A DNA stretch of 64,000 nucleotides from Flavobacterium sp. SH_e (GTDB taxonomy: Bacteria > Bacteroidota > Bacteroidia > Flavobacteriales > Flavobacteriaceae): positions 78,557-142,556 of the forward strand of contig NZ_JAOVZN010000011.1 in NCBI RefSeq assembly GCF_025717045.1. Reading direction: 5' to 3'. Below the pieces are notes generated by a model that saw only the letters and a list, made by a program, of their open reading frames with translations, had not been told where the DNA came from and searched no databases. The position numbers and the translations under genes are program-made. Below are positions 8,268-16,700 of the stretch, one piece after another; position 1 is the stretch's first letter, and each line of letters begins with the position of its first letter.

Positions 8268-9782
8268 TCAGCATATTTTTTGGTCCGCCGCAGCTTTGCA
8301 TTGTTTTACAATCAATAAAGAAGCAGCAATCATGTTTGAAAATTCGATAAAAGGAATCTTGATTTCGTGAGTCTCTGTAAGTGAAACACCATAATTATAA
8401 AGCTCTTTTATTTTTTCAAAAGCCAATTCGGTATTGCGTTCTTCGCTTGTGTAAAATGTGGTAACCAGTTTTTGTAATTCTTTTTTAAGTATTTCGAAAG
8501 CAAGGTAATCATCGACTTGATGTGCCTTTGGAAACTTTGGAATCAATATTTTGGATGAAAAAATAAATTCGGCAATTGTTCTGTCTACATTTTCTGAAGC
8601 TTGATGAGCAAAGACTAGCGCTTCTAGAAGCGAGTTCGAAGCCAAACGATTTTTTCCATGAAGTCCTGTTCTTGCGCATTCGCCAATGGCGTAAAGATTT
8701 TTAATTGAAGTAACACCATTTTGATCCACTTTAATTCCTCCACATTGATAATGAGCCGCAGGAACAACAGGTATTAAATCTTTTTCAGGGTAAATTCCTA
8801 ATTCATTGCAATGCGTTGTGATGACTGGAAATTGATTTGCAAAAGCTTTTGGATCTAAATGTCTGCAGTCTAAATAAACATGATTTTTTCCGCTCAATTG
8901 AAGTTCTTTACTGATAGCACTTGAAACCATATCTCGTGTTGCCAATTCGCCTCTGATGTCATATTTAAACAGAAATCTTTTTCCTTCTTCGTTTATAATA
9001 TGAGCGCCAAAACCTCTTACAGCTTCAGAAATCAAGAACAACGGATTTTCTTTTCCTGAATATAAGGCAGTTGGGTGAAATTGAATATATTGCATATCAA
9101 CAATTTCAGCCCCAGCTCGTGCCGCCATTGAAAGTCCGTCGCCTGTTGCGATTTTCGGATTTGTGGTATTTTCAAAAAGTTGACCACATCCGCCTGTGCT
9201 TAAAACTATGGTTCGCGTTCTAAGATATTTTATTCGGTTATGTTTTTTTTCATAATAGAAAACTCCGGTACAAATAGTTTTTGCTTTTTTTGTTTCGGTA
9301 TTTATATCAATGACCATATGATTTTCCAAAAGTTCAACGTTGGGCATTTTTTTGATCATTTTGAGCAGTTTGTGCTCTATTTCCTGTCCGGAGCTATCTT
9401 TATGATGTAATATTCTATGTTGTGAATGTCCGCCTTCTAGACCTAAGTTCCATTGTCCTTTTTCATTTTTATCAAAAGAAGTTCCAATTTCGATTAATTC
9501 TTGAAGCCTTTCAGGAGCTTGTTTAATAACCATATTAACGACGTCTTTATCGCACAACCCCCCTCCAGAACGAAGCGTATCATGTATGTGTTTATTAAAG
9601 CTGTCTTTTATAAGGTCTGTAACCACAGCAATACCACCTTGAGCGAGCTGTGTATTGGTATTTTTGGCTGTTTCTTTCGTCATTATAACAATAGATAAGT
9701 CGGGGCGTTTTTTTGCCGTTTTCATGGCAAATGATAATCCCGAAATACCCGAACCAATGATTAATATATCTGTAGTATCCAT
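8268..9782 (-). CDS. nadB: L-aspartate oxidase
   Basis: FAD enzyme of 504 residues that oxidises L-aspartate to iminoaspartate, the first step of de novo NAD synthesis. It can use oxygen or fumarate as electron acceptor in known homologues, which suits low oxygen. The FAD-binding motif is GSGISG at residues 10-15. TQLAQGGIAVV, EGGHSQHRILHHKD, GDGLSMAARAGAEI, QFHPTALY and RLASNSLLEALVFAHQA are typical of the NadB/SdhA superfamily. It is slightly shorter than the roughly 540-residue E. coli enzyme. nadA lies 29 bp upstream and ric 30 bp downstream. Confidence 0.95.
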   Translation of the reverse strand: MDTTDILIIGSGISGLSFAMKTAKKRPDLSIVIMTKETAKNTNTQLAQGGIAVVTDLIKDSFNKHIHDTLRSGGGLCDKDVVNMVIKQAPERLQELIEIGTSFDKNEKGQWNLGLEGGHSQHRILHHKDSSGQEIEHKLLKMIKKMPNVELLENHMVIDINTETKKAKTICTGVFYYEKKHNRIKYLRTRTIVLSTGGCGQLFENTTNPKIATGDGLSMAARAGAEIVDMQYIQFHPTALYSGKENPLFLISEAVRGFGAHIINEEGKRFLFKYDIRGELATRDMVSSAISKELQLSGKNHVYLDCRHLDPKAFANQFPVITTHCNELGIYPEKDLIPVVPAAHYQCGGIKVDQNGVTSIKNLYAIGECARTGLHGKNRLASNSLLEALVFAHQASENVDRTIAEFIFSSKILIPKFPKAHQVDDYLAFEILKKELQKLVTTFYTSEERNTELAFEKIKELYNYGVSLTETHEIKIPFIEFSNMIAASLLIVKQCKAAADQKIC

Positions 9783-9811
9783 GTTATTTTGATTTAAGCG
9801 TTATTATGTTT

Positions 9812-10744
9812 TTATGATAATTCAAGCATTCTTTCAATAGGTTTCAGTGCTTTTATTCTAAGCTCTTCTGAAATTTTCATTTCGGGGCTTTCATTTTTAA
9901 GACACGAGTACAATTTTTCCAAAGTATTCATTTTCATGAAAGCACATTCACTGCAGGCACATGTATTGTCTTCTGTGGAAGGAGCCGGAATCAGCGCTTT
10001 ATCGGGTACTGCTTTTGCAAGCTCATGCAGGATACCGGCTTCTGTAGCCACAATGAAAACGGCAGCAGGATCCGTTTTAATGAAATTAATAATTCCCGAA
10101 GTTGAGCCAATGTAATGTGCTGCTTTTAAAATATGGTCTTCAGATTCGGGGTGTGCTGCAATTTTTGCAGTCGGATTTTTGTTATATATTTCAATTAGTT
10201 TGTCTAATGAAAAGGCTTCATGCACTACACAAGAGCCTTTCCATAAGACGAGTTCACGTTTGGTTTCCTTTTGAATATAACTACCTAAATTTTCATCTGG
10301 AGCAAATATGATTTTTTGTTCTTTTGGTATTGAACCGATTATTTTTTTGGCATTCGCCGAAGTGCAAACCAAATCGCTCATGGCTTTTATTTCAGCAGAA
10401 CAATTAATGTATGTTACTACAACATGATCGGGATATTGTTCTTTAAACAATTTAAAATCCTTCGGATTGCAACCGTCTGCTAGTGAACAGCCAGCTTCCC
10501 AATCGGGCAATAAAACTTTTTTATTTGGGTTTAAAATTTTTGCAGTTTCGGCCATAAAGTGAACTCCAGCAAAAACAATAATATCGGCAATTGTGTTTTG
10601 AGCTTTTTTAGATAATTCAAGACTGTCTCCAATAAAATCTGCTATGTTCTGAATGTCTTCATCTTGATAATAATGAGCCAAAATCACGGCATTTTTTTCT
10701 TCTTTTAATCGGATGATTTCCTGTATTAAAAAGTTCTTATCCAT
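9812..10744 (-). CDS. nadA: Quinolinate synthase
   Basis: [4Fe-4S] enzyme of 310 residues that condenses iminoaspartate with dihydroxyacetone phosphate to quinolinate in NAD synthesis. It has the short, thermophile-like layout. Candidate cluster cysteines are Cys86 (AGCSLADGC), Cys172 (GSCVVHEAF) and one of the C262-C267 group (CACSECAFM). AHYYQDEDIQ at 24-33 and SGIINFIKTD are family motifs. It is the first gene of the operon. A palindrome and a -7-like element lie upstream at 10848-10894. Because the cluster is sensitive to oxygen and NO, cotranscription with the repair gene ric makes sense. Confidence 0.95.
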   Translation of the reverse strand: MDKNFLIQEIIRLKEEKNAVILAHYYQDEDIQNIADFIGDSLELSKKAQNTIADIIVFAGVHFMAETAKILNPNKKVLLPDWEAGCSLADGCNPKDFKLFKEQYPDHVVVTYINCSAEIKAMSDLVCTSANAKKIIGSIPKEQKIIFAPDENLGSYIQKETKRELVLWKGSCVVHEAFSLDKLIEIYNKNPTAKIAAHPESEDHILKAAHYIGSTSGIINFIKTDPAAVFIVATEAGILHELAKAVPDKALIPAPSTEDNTCACSECAFMKMNTLEKLYSCLKNESPEMKISEELRIKALKPIERMLELS

Positions 10745-10874
10745 TTTACAGTTCTTAATTTTTCGACTTAACTATAAAGAAAAAGCCGTTTGGTATTAGT
10801 TAAAAGCTTGTTTTTAAAATGCATTTAAGCATATAATTTTAATAGGGTAAATGTATTATCAACATTTCTTTCAA

Positions 10875-10894
10875 AGTATGATTCTAATCATACT
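10875..10894. promoter_or_regulatory. Crp/Fnr-type palindrome facing nadA
   Basis: Arms AGTATGATT and AATCATACT around CT give 9 matched pairs. The core TATGATTCTAATCATA differs from the globin-side palindrome only at two central positions. Its centre is 33 bp upstream of the minus-strand element TACATTTA (10855-10848), which would place it near -41 of the nadA promoter, the usual class II activator position. Confidence 0.7.
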
Positions 10895-10990
10895 GTTTTA
10901 TTTTTATTTGTGTATGTTAAGCGATACAAATTGATTTTTGATGAAAAAGAAATGAATACAGATAGAAAATTCTAAAAAAACATATTTTAG

Positions 10991-11012
10991 AAATATGATC
11001 GTAATCATATTT
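10991..11012. promoter_or_regulatory. Crp/Fnr-type palindrome facing the globin gene
   Basis: Arms AAATATGAT and ATCATATTT around CGTA give 9 matched pairs. The centre is 33 bp upstream of the plus-strand element GAAATTTG (11031-11038), exactly the spacing seen on the nadA side, and about 90 bp before the globin start codon. Confidence 0.7.
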
Positions 11013-11091
11013 TATATGTAGTAAGTTTCGGAAATTTGATATTAGTTTTAAAGATAAAAGCGCTACCAAAAAGTGCGCTAAAATAAAACGT

Positions 11092-11463
11092 ATGAAAACA
11101 GATATTAGAAATAGAGATGATATTGTCATCTTGGTAAATGCTTTTTATCAGAAAGTAAAAAATGATTCTACTATAGGATATTTATTTACAGAGGTGGCGT
11201 TGGTTAATTGGGAAAAGCATCTTCCTATTATGTATGATTTCTGGGATAATATTCTTTTTCATACTGGAAATTTTGAAGGTAATCCGATGGTAAAACATCG
11301 AATGTTAGACCAAAAAAGCACTTTGAATGAAATTCATTTTAGACATTGGACCAAACTTTGGAAAAAAACAGTAGACGATTTGTTTGAAGGAGAAAAAGCA
11401 AATGAAGTAAAGGTGAGAGCCGAAAATATTTCAAAATTAATGATGAATAAAGTAGTTGTCTAA
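11092..11463 (+). CDS. Group III truncated haemoglobin
   Basis: Small globin of 123 residues. The FYQKV segment near residues 18-22 carries the B10 tyrosine (Tyr19), and the proximal histidine is His82 in HFRHWTKLW, matching the HFxxW pattern of group III truncated globins. Such proteins bind O2 and NO and are linked to nitrosative stress in several bacteria. It is divergent from the nadA operon with a matching palindrome upstream, and it ends at a terminator. Its likely job is NO or oxygen handling alongside Ric, which is an inference from context. Confidence 0.88.
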   Translation: MKTDIRNRDDIVILVNAFYQKVKNDSTIGYLFTEVALVNWEKHLPIMYDFWDNILFHTGNFEGNPMVKHRMLDQKSTLNEIHFRHWTKLWKKTVDDLFEGEKANEVKVRAENISKLMMNKVVV

Positions 11464-11465
11464 TA

Positions 11466-11497
11466 CAAAACGGGAACCTAAAAAGTTCTCGTTTTTA
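11466..11497 (+). terminator. Intrinsic terminator of the globin gene
   Basis: AAAACGGGAAC pairs with GTTCTCGTTTT (one G-T pair) around a 7-nt loop and runs into T residues, directly after the globin stop codon. Confidence 0.75.
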
Positions 11498-11601
11498 TTT
11501 CTAAAAAACATTAAAATCTTAATTAATAATTTTCTTTTAACCAAAACAAAGAAATAGAAATCTTGTTTAAGGAAATATGATTTCGATTATAATTTGGCAA
11601 A

Positions 11602-12198
11602 TTAGTAAAACAGTTTATGATTTATAATTTCAATTTTTTTATTCTTATTCATCATTGATATGGTCCGAATAACCGTTTCAACTCGTAAACCTGTAAAGTC
11701 TGCAATTTCTCTTCTTGTATATGGAATTTTCATTTTTTTTGAAGCTTCAATATTATGCTGTTTTTTTAAATTATCTAAAAAATATTGAATTCTATACTCA
11801 GGTTTATGATTGATTATATTTTTTGAAAAAACAATTTTATTGTAAATTTTCCAAGCAAATAATTTTAATACTTTGGCTTGTATTTCTGGATTTTCTTCAA
11901 GAAAAGAAAAGAAATTATTTTTTGATAATTTTAGGATGATACAATCGGTTTGTGCAATGGCTGAGGCAGGGTAGGGCTGATTTATAAAAAGTGGTGGCTC
12001 GCCAAAACTATTTCCTTCATTAAAAATACCAATTGTCAAATCTTTACCATCTTCGTTGGTGTAACTCATTTTTACAGTTCCTTCTAAAATTTGGTAATAC
12101 GAAACTGGCGAATCATTTTCATAAAAAATGATCGAGTTTTTAGGAACTTTTCTTGCTACAGCTCCCCAGGTATAAAGCAAATCAGTATCAATATGCAT
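11602..12198 (-). CDS. Crp/Fnr family transcriptional regulator
   Basis: One-component regulator of 198 residues. Residues 15-110 form the cyclic-nucleotide-type beta-roll (YYQILEGTVKMSYTNEDGK, GNSFGEPPLF). The C-terminal winged helix has the recognition segment TRREIADFTGLRVETVIRTI. Only one cysteine is present (in QTDCIILK), so it cannot hold an Fnr-type [4Fe-4S] cluster. A haem, cyclic nucleotide or other ligand would be needed. It lies convergent to the globin gene and near two Crp/Fnr-like palindromes, so it is the obvious candidate to control the nadA operon and globin. That link is inferred. Confidence 0.9.
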   Translation of the reverse strand: MHIDTDLLYTWGAVARKVPKNSIIFYENDSPVSYYQILEGTVKMSYTNEDGKDLTIGIFNEGNSFGEPPLFINQPYPASAIAQTDCIILKLSKNNFFSFLEENPEIQAKVLKLFAWKIYNKIVFSKNIINHKPEYRIQYFLDNLKKQHNIEASKKMKIPYTRREIADFTGLRVETVIRTISMMNKNKKIEIINHKLFY

Positions 12199-12326
12199 TC
12201 TTATTCTAATAATACATTATTAAAGGTTTGATTTTTAGTAAGTGGTATTAATTATTTGAACAAAGAAAAGTATTATACGAGAAAGAAAATATGATAATTG
12301 TTAGCTTTTGAAATTGTGTTTAAAAA

Positions 12327-12361
12327 GAAAAGCATGAAAAAAAACTTCTTTTCATGCTTTT
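12327..12361 (-). terminator. Intrinsic terminator of the OmpA-like gene
   Basis: AAAAGCATGAAAA and TTTTCATGCTTTT form a 13-bp stem with an 8-nt loop. On the minus strand it is followed by a T-rich run, 20 bp after the OmpA-like stop codon. Confidence 0.8.
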
Positions 12362-12381
12362 AAAATTATAGAATTTAAGAT

Positions 12382-13701
12382 TTATTTTGCGTCAATTAGT
12401 GTAAGTGAAACTCTTCTGTTAAGTGGTCTGTTTTCAACTGGAGTATTTGGAACTAAAGGTTCTTTTTCTCCTTTTGAGAACAAGTGCATACGGTTAGACT
12501 CTATTCCTTTATTTTGTAAATAATCAGAAACAGCCTGTGCTCTCTGCATTCCAATTTTAAGATTAAGTGCTTCTGTTCCAAGATCACATGTATATCCTGT
12601 AATATTAAGATCTGTATCTTTATTCGACTTTAGGATTTCAGCAATCTTATCCAGTCTTTGCGCCAGTTCAGGAGTTACTTTTGTATTTCCAATTTCTTGA
12701 AAGGCAAGTGGCTGTTTTTCTATATAACTTCTTTCCTCGATAGTTAGCTCTTTTTTAGCTGGTGCGGCCTCAACAGATTTTTGCTCTACGGGAGCTGTCT
12801 GCTCAACTGGAGCTGTCTGTGTCTGAGCTGGCGGTTCTGCTTTTGCCTGTACAGGTTCTAGTTTGTCTTTATTGAATGAGAAACCTAATTTTAGCTGAAT
12901 TCCCGCAGAAAAGTAACGGCTTTCCTGAACTATTTTTTTATTTCCAGCTGTACCGTTTGCCTGAATATTATCAATTCCGTTTGGACTGTATGCCACGATA
13001 TTTGTATTAGGAGTTTCTTTTGCCAGATCAGTCAGTCCATAATCGAGATATATGCCCGTGTAAAGCTGTGTTTTTTCTTTTAATTTGAAAGTAAGACCCG
13101 TTTCAGCACTTAATAGAAAAGCAGGATCTAGGCTTACGGTTGTTTTATCTTGCCAATTGGTGACTTTGCCAAACCCGTGAGAAGGCAGATCGTCAACTAG
13201 AAGGTTTACATCAGGATAATAGCCGCTTAATTGCAGTTCAGATGCTGAAGCTTTTACAGTCTGTTTTCCTGGGAACATAATTTTTCCTCCAAATCCAAAA
13301 TACAGCTGTGTCTCAGCGGCAATTGATGTTCTGTACTGCATCATAAGCGGAATTGCAGCAGAAATAAAATGCTGGTCTTCCTTATAATTAGTAGGAGTCA
13401 CCTGATACTCAAATGCAGATGTTTGATCATCAACTTCGTAAGATGAGAATGTAGTTCCATTATTCAATTCAAAGCTATTTTGATTGTACATTACATCAAC
13501 CCCTGTAGAAATTCCCCAGTGATTGCTGAAGAAATAGGTGTACCCAACAGCTATTCCTCCGCCAAATTTCAGTTTTCCGTCTCCTATGTTGCTGTCATAA
13601 AGGATTCCAGACGGACCGCCGTTAATCTTAAAATTAATTTCCTGCGCTTTTATCGTGACGCTAAACAGCAGCAGTATCGTTATAGTGATTTTAATTTTCA
13701 T
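12382..13701 (-). CDS. OmpA-family outer-membrane protein with N-terminal beta-barrel
   Basis: Outer-membrane protein of 439 residues. A signal peptide (MKIKITITILLLFSVTIKAQ) decides the start at ATG 13701 rather than an in-frame ATG at 13728. Residues about 20-280 form a beta-barrel rich in aromatic strands. A Pro/Gln/Ala-rich linker (AEPPAQTQTAPVEQ) follows, then a C-terminal OmpA peptidoglycan-binding domain with NITGYTCDLGTEALN and NRPLNRRVSLTL. It is 30 bp downstream of the giant adhesin gene and surely cotranscribed. It may anchor or assist surface display of that adhesin. It does not look like the SprF/PorP partner used by SprB. Confidence 0.88.
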   Translation of the reverse strand: MKIKITITILLLFSVTIKAQEINFKINGGPSGILYDSNIGDGKLKFGGGIAVGYTYFFSNHWGISTGVDVMYNQNSFELNNGTTFSSYEVDDQTSAFEYQVTPTNYKEDQHFISAAIPLMMQYRTSIAAETQLYFGFGGKIMFPGKQTVKASASELQLSGYYPDVNLLVDDLPSHGFGKVTNWQDKTTVSLDPAFLLSAETGLTFKLKEKTQLYTGIYLDYGLTDLAKETPNTNIVAYSPNGIDNIQANGTAGNKKIVQESRYFSAGIQLKLGFSFNKDKLEPVQAKAEPPAQTQTAPVEQTAPVEQKSVEAAPAKKELTIEERSYIEKQPLAFQEIGNTKVTPELAQRLDKIAEILKSNKDTDLNITGYTCDLGTEALNLKIGMQRAQAVSDYLQNKGIESNRMHLFSKGEKEPLVPNTPVENRPLNRRVSLTLIDAK

Positions 13702-13731
13702 TGCTTGTAAATTTAAATTGAACCCCATTTT

Positions 13732-16700
13732 TTATTTAACCAATAAGTTGATTGTTTTTATCTGACCATTAGCCAGTTTAAGAACAACAATATAAAGGGC
13801 TGCCTGTGTTGGAGCGGTAATCTGATTTGTGGCTGTTACATTTGAAACAGTCTGCACTAATTTTCCTGTAATGTCAAAAATAGTTACCTCAGCTCCATTT
13901 AGCTGGGATTCGCTGAAATCACACTCTAAAGTAAATGTAGCTCCAGGTTTAACTGGGTTTGGATAGATTTTGATTTTCTTGGTGAAAACTGTTCCCGTTG
14001 TCTCAATTGGACACGATTTGATTGAATTTCCATTTTTGTCTTTTGCAATTACGTGGTAAGTTCCATTTAATGGCTGAAGTTCGCTATAGTATTGGCGGGT
14101 TGCACCAGAAATGGTAACTCCGTTTTTGTACCATTGCCAAGCTACATAGCTGTTTGATCTATTATCAAAGAATAAAACATTAGCCCATTGCTGCACTACA
14201 AGTCCAGACTGGCTTATTTCTATCGTTTTAATAACTGATTCAGCAGCATTATGATTTTGGTCACCATTCTGTACAGCAGTAATGGTTGTGCTTCCAGATC
14301 CAGTTACATTTAAGGTTGTTCCTGAAATTGTTGCTATTGCTGGATTTGCAACAGTATAAGAAACTGGCAATCCGCTGTCTGTAGTTGCGTTTAAGGTTAA
14401 AGAATTAGAATCTGAACAGCCAAATTCTAAGGTTTGATTCCAAGTAATCGTTTGGTCGGCCTTAGTAATTTCAAATTCAGCACCTGAAAAAACAATGATA
14501 TAATCTGTACCAGCGTTAATTGTTCCCAGTTTAATATTGTATGTTCCAACATTTTCGCCAGCATCTCTAGAAAGCAGTCCCGTAATTATTGATGGAGCGT
14601 CCCCGTTTGCAAGGCCTAAATATTTATAGTCAAAGACAGGGTCAGTAGTTCCATATACTTTAGTTTGTCCTGCGTCTGCAGTTATAGTAAGAGTGTATTT
14701 TTGTGTAGTGAAACTAACTTCGTTTCCGTAATTAATAAAACCATTACTATTTACAGCATAAGTTCTAACATAATATGTTCTGTTTCCTCTAAGCCCAGTT
14801 AGAGAACTTGTAAATGTTTCTAACGCACTCGTAACATTTATTTTAGTATCGGCTGTAGTAGGATTTTCATGCAAAGCATATACAAAACCAGCTTCTGTTA
14901 AACACTCTCCTGTATCTGTATTTATTCCGTCTGAAGATACAGAACCGGATAAAGATGCGCCAGTTGCTGTTATTCCAGATACTGCTGAAGTATTCAAATT
15001 AACAGGATTAGCAGGTTCAGTTATTACAACATCTATAGTAGCTGCACAAGAGTTGGCATCTGTAACGATTACGCTATAAGTTCCAGGAGAAAGACCCGTT
15101 GCAATGGCAGATGTTCCTCCAGATGGAGACCATAAGAATGTGTAAGAGTCAGAACCACCGCTAGGATATACTATAGCTGATCCGTTATTTCCTCCATGAC
15201 ATGAAACTTGTGTAACGGCCGTAACAAGAGTTAATGCATCAGGTTCTGTAATTGTAATGGTATTAACAGTAGAACATAAGTTTGAATCTGTTACGGTTAC
15301 TGTGTAAGTTCCAGCAGAAAGATTAGTTGCTGTTGCAGCAGTTCCTCCAGAAGGAGACCATAGATAAGTATAAGTTCCAGTTCCTCCAGTAGCAGTTACT
15401 GAAGCTGCAGCGTCACTACCGCCATGACAAGATACATTTGTCTGTGTATATGTTGCTGAAAGAACATCAGGTTCTGTAATTTGTACAGTTTCTGTTGTGA
15501 AACATCCATTTGCATCGGTAACTGTAACAGTATAATTTCCAGGAACAAGACCAGATGCGGTTGCATCAGTTCCTCCAGAAGGCGCCCATAAGTAAGTATA
15601 AGCTCCAGTTCCTCCTGTTGTAGTTACGGTTGCAGATCCGTTAGAGCCTCCATTGCATGAAACATCTGTAACAGTTGTAGTTAATGTTAAAGAATCAGGT
15701 TCTGTAATTGTGATAGTTTTATCAATAGAACATGAGTTTGAATCTGTAATACTAACTGTATATGTTCCAGCAGAAAGACCAGTTGCTGCTGCAGCAGTTC
15801 CTCCAGATGGAGCCCAAGAGTATGTATAAGTGCCAGTTCCTCCAGTAGCAGTTACTAAAGCTGTACCGTCATTGCCGCCATGACAAGATACATTTGTTTG
15901 CGAATCTGCAACTGAAAGAGGAGCAGGTTCTGTTATTTGAATAGTTTCTGTTATAAAACATCCATTAGCATCGGTAACTGTAACAGTATAAGTATCTGGA
16001 CTTAATCCAGTAGCAGTAGCAGCAGTTCCTCCAGAAGGTGCCCATAAGTAAGTATAAGTACCAGTTCCTCCAGAAGCAGTTACTGTAGCTGTACCATTAT
16101 TTGCCTGATCGCATAAAACATCTGTTTTTGTTGTTGAAGCAGTAAGTGCAGTCGGTTCGTCTATAGTAACTGTTTCAGTTATCAGACATGAGTTAGCATC
16201 TGTTACAGTAACAGTATATGTCCCAGCAATAAGACCGGATGCAGTAGCATCAGTTCCTCCAGAAGGAGCCCATAAATATGTATATACTCCAGTTCCTCCT
16301 GTTGTAGTTACCGTTGCAGAACCGTTAGAACCTCCGTTACATGAAACATCCGTTTTAGATATTGAAGTAGTAAGCGCAGTAGGTTCATTTATTATAACAT
16401 TTGCATTAGCTGAACAAGAATTAGTATCTGTAACTGTTACAGTGTAATTTCCAGCAGAAAGACCTGTTGCAGTTGCAGCAGTTCCTCCATATGGAGCCCA
16501 AGAATATGTATAAGCTCCAGTTCCGCCAGTTGCATTTACAGTTGCAGATCCGTTAGCGCCTGTGTTGCATGAAACATCTGTTGAAGTTGTAGTTAATGCT
16601 AAAGCATCAGGTTCAGTAATTGTAATTGTATTAACAACAGAGCAAGAGTTAGCATCTGTAATGGTTACTGTGTAAGTTCCAGCTGTAAGGCCAGTTGCTG

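Larger units (their letters stand above)
10745..11091. promoter_or_regulatory. Divergent control region between nadA and the globin gene
   Basis: A 347-bp AT-rich gap with no gene. It holds two related palindromes (10875-10894 and 10991-11012) and a -7-like element on the appropriate side of each (10848-10855 on the minus strand, 11031-11038 on the plus strand). Confidence 0.7.

Noticed and set aside
11576..11591. A third, imperfect copy of the Crp/Fnr-like palindrome (TATGATTTCGATTATA)
   Set aside because: It lies between two converging gene ends, has one arm mismatch and no -7 element at the 33-bp distance seen for the other two, so a regulatory role is unlikely.
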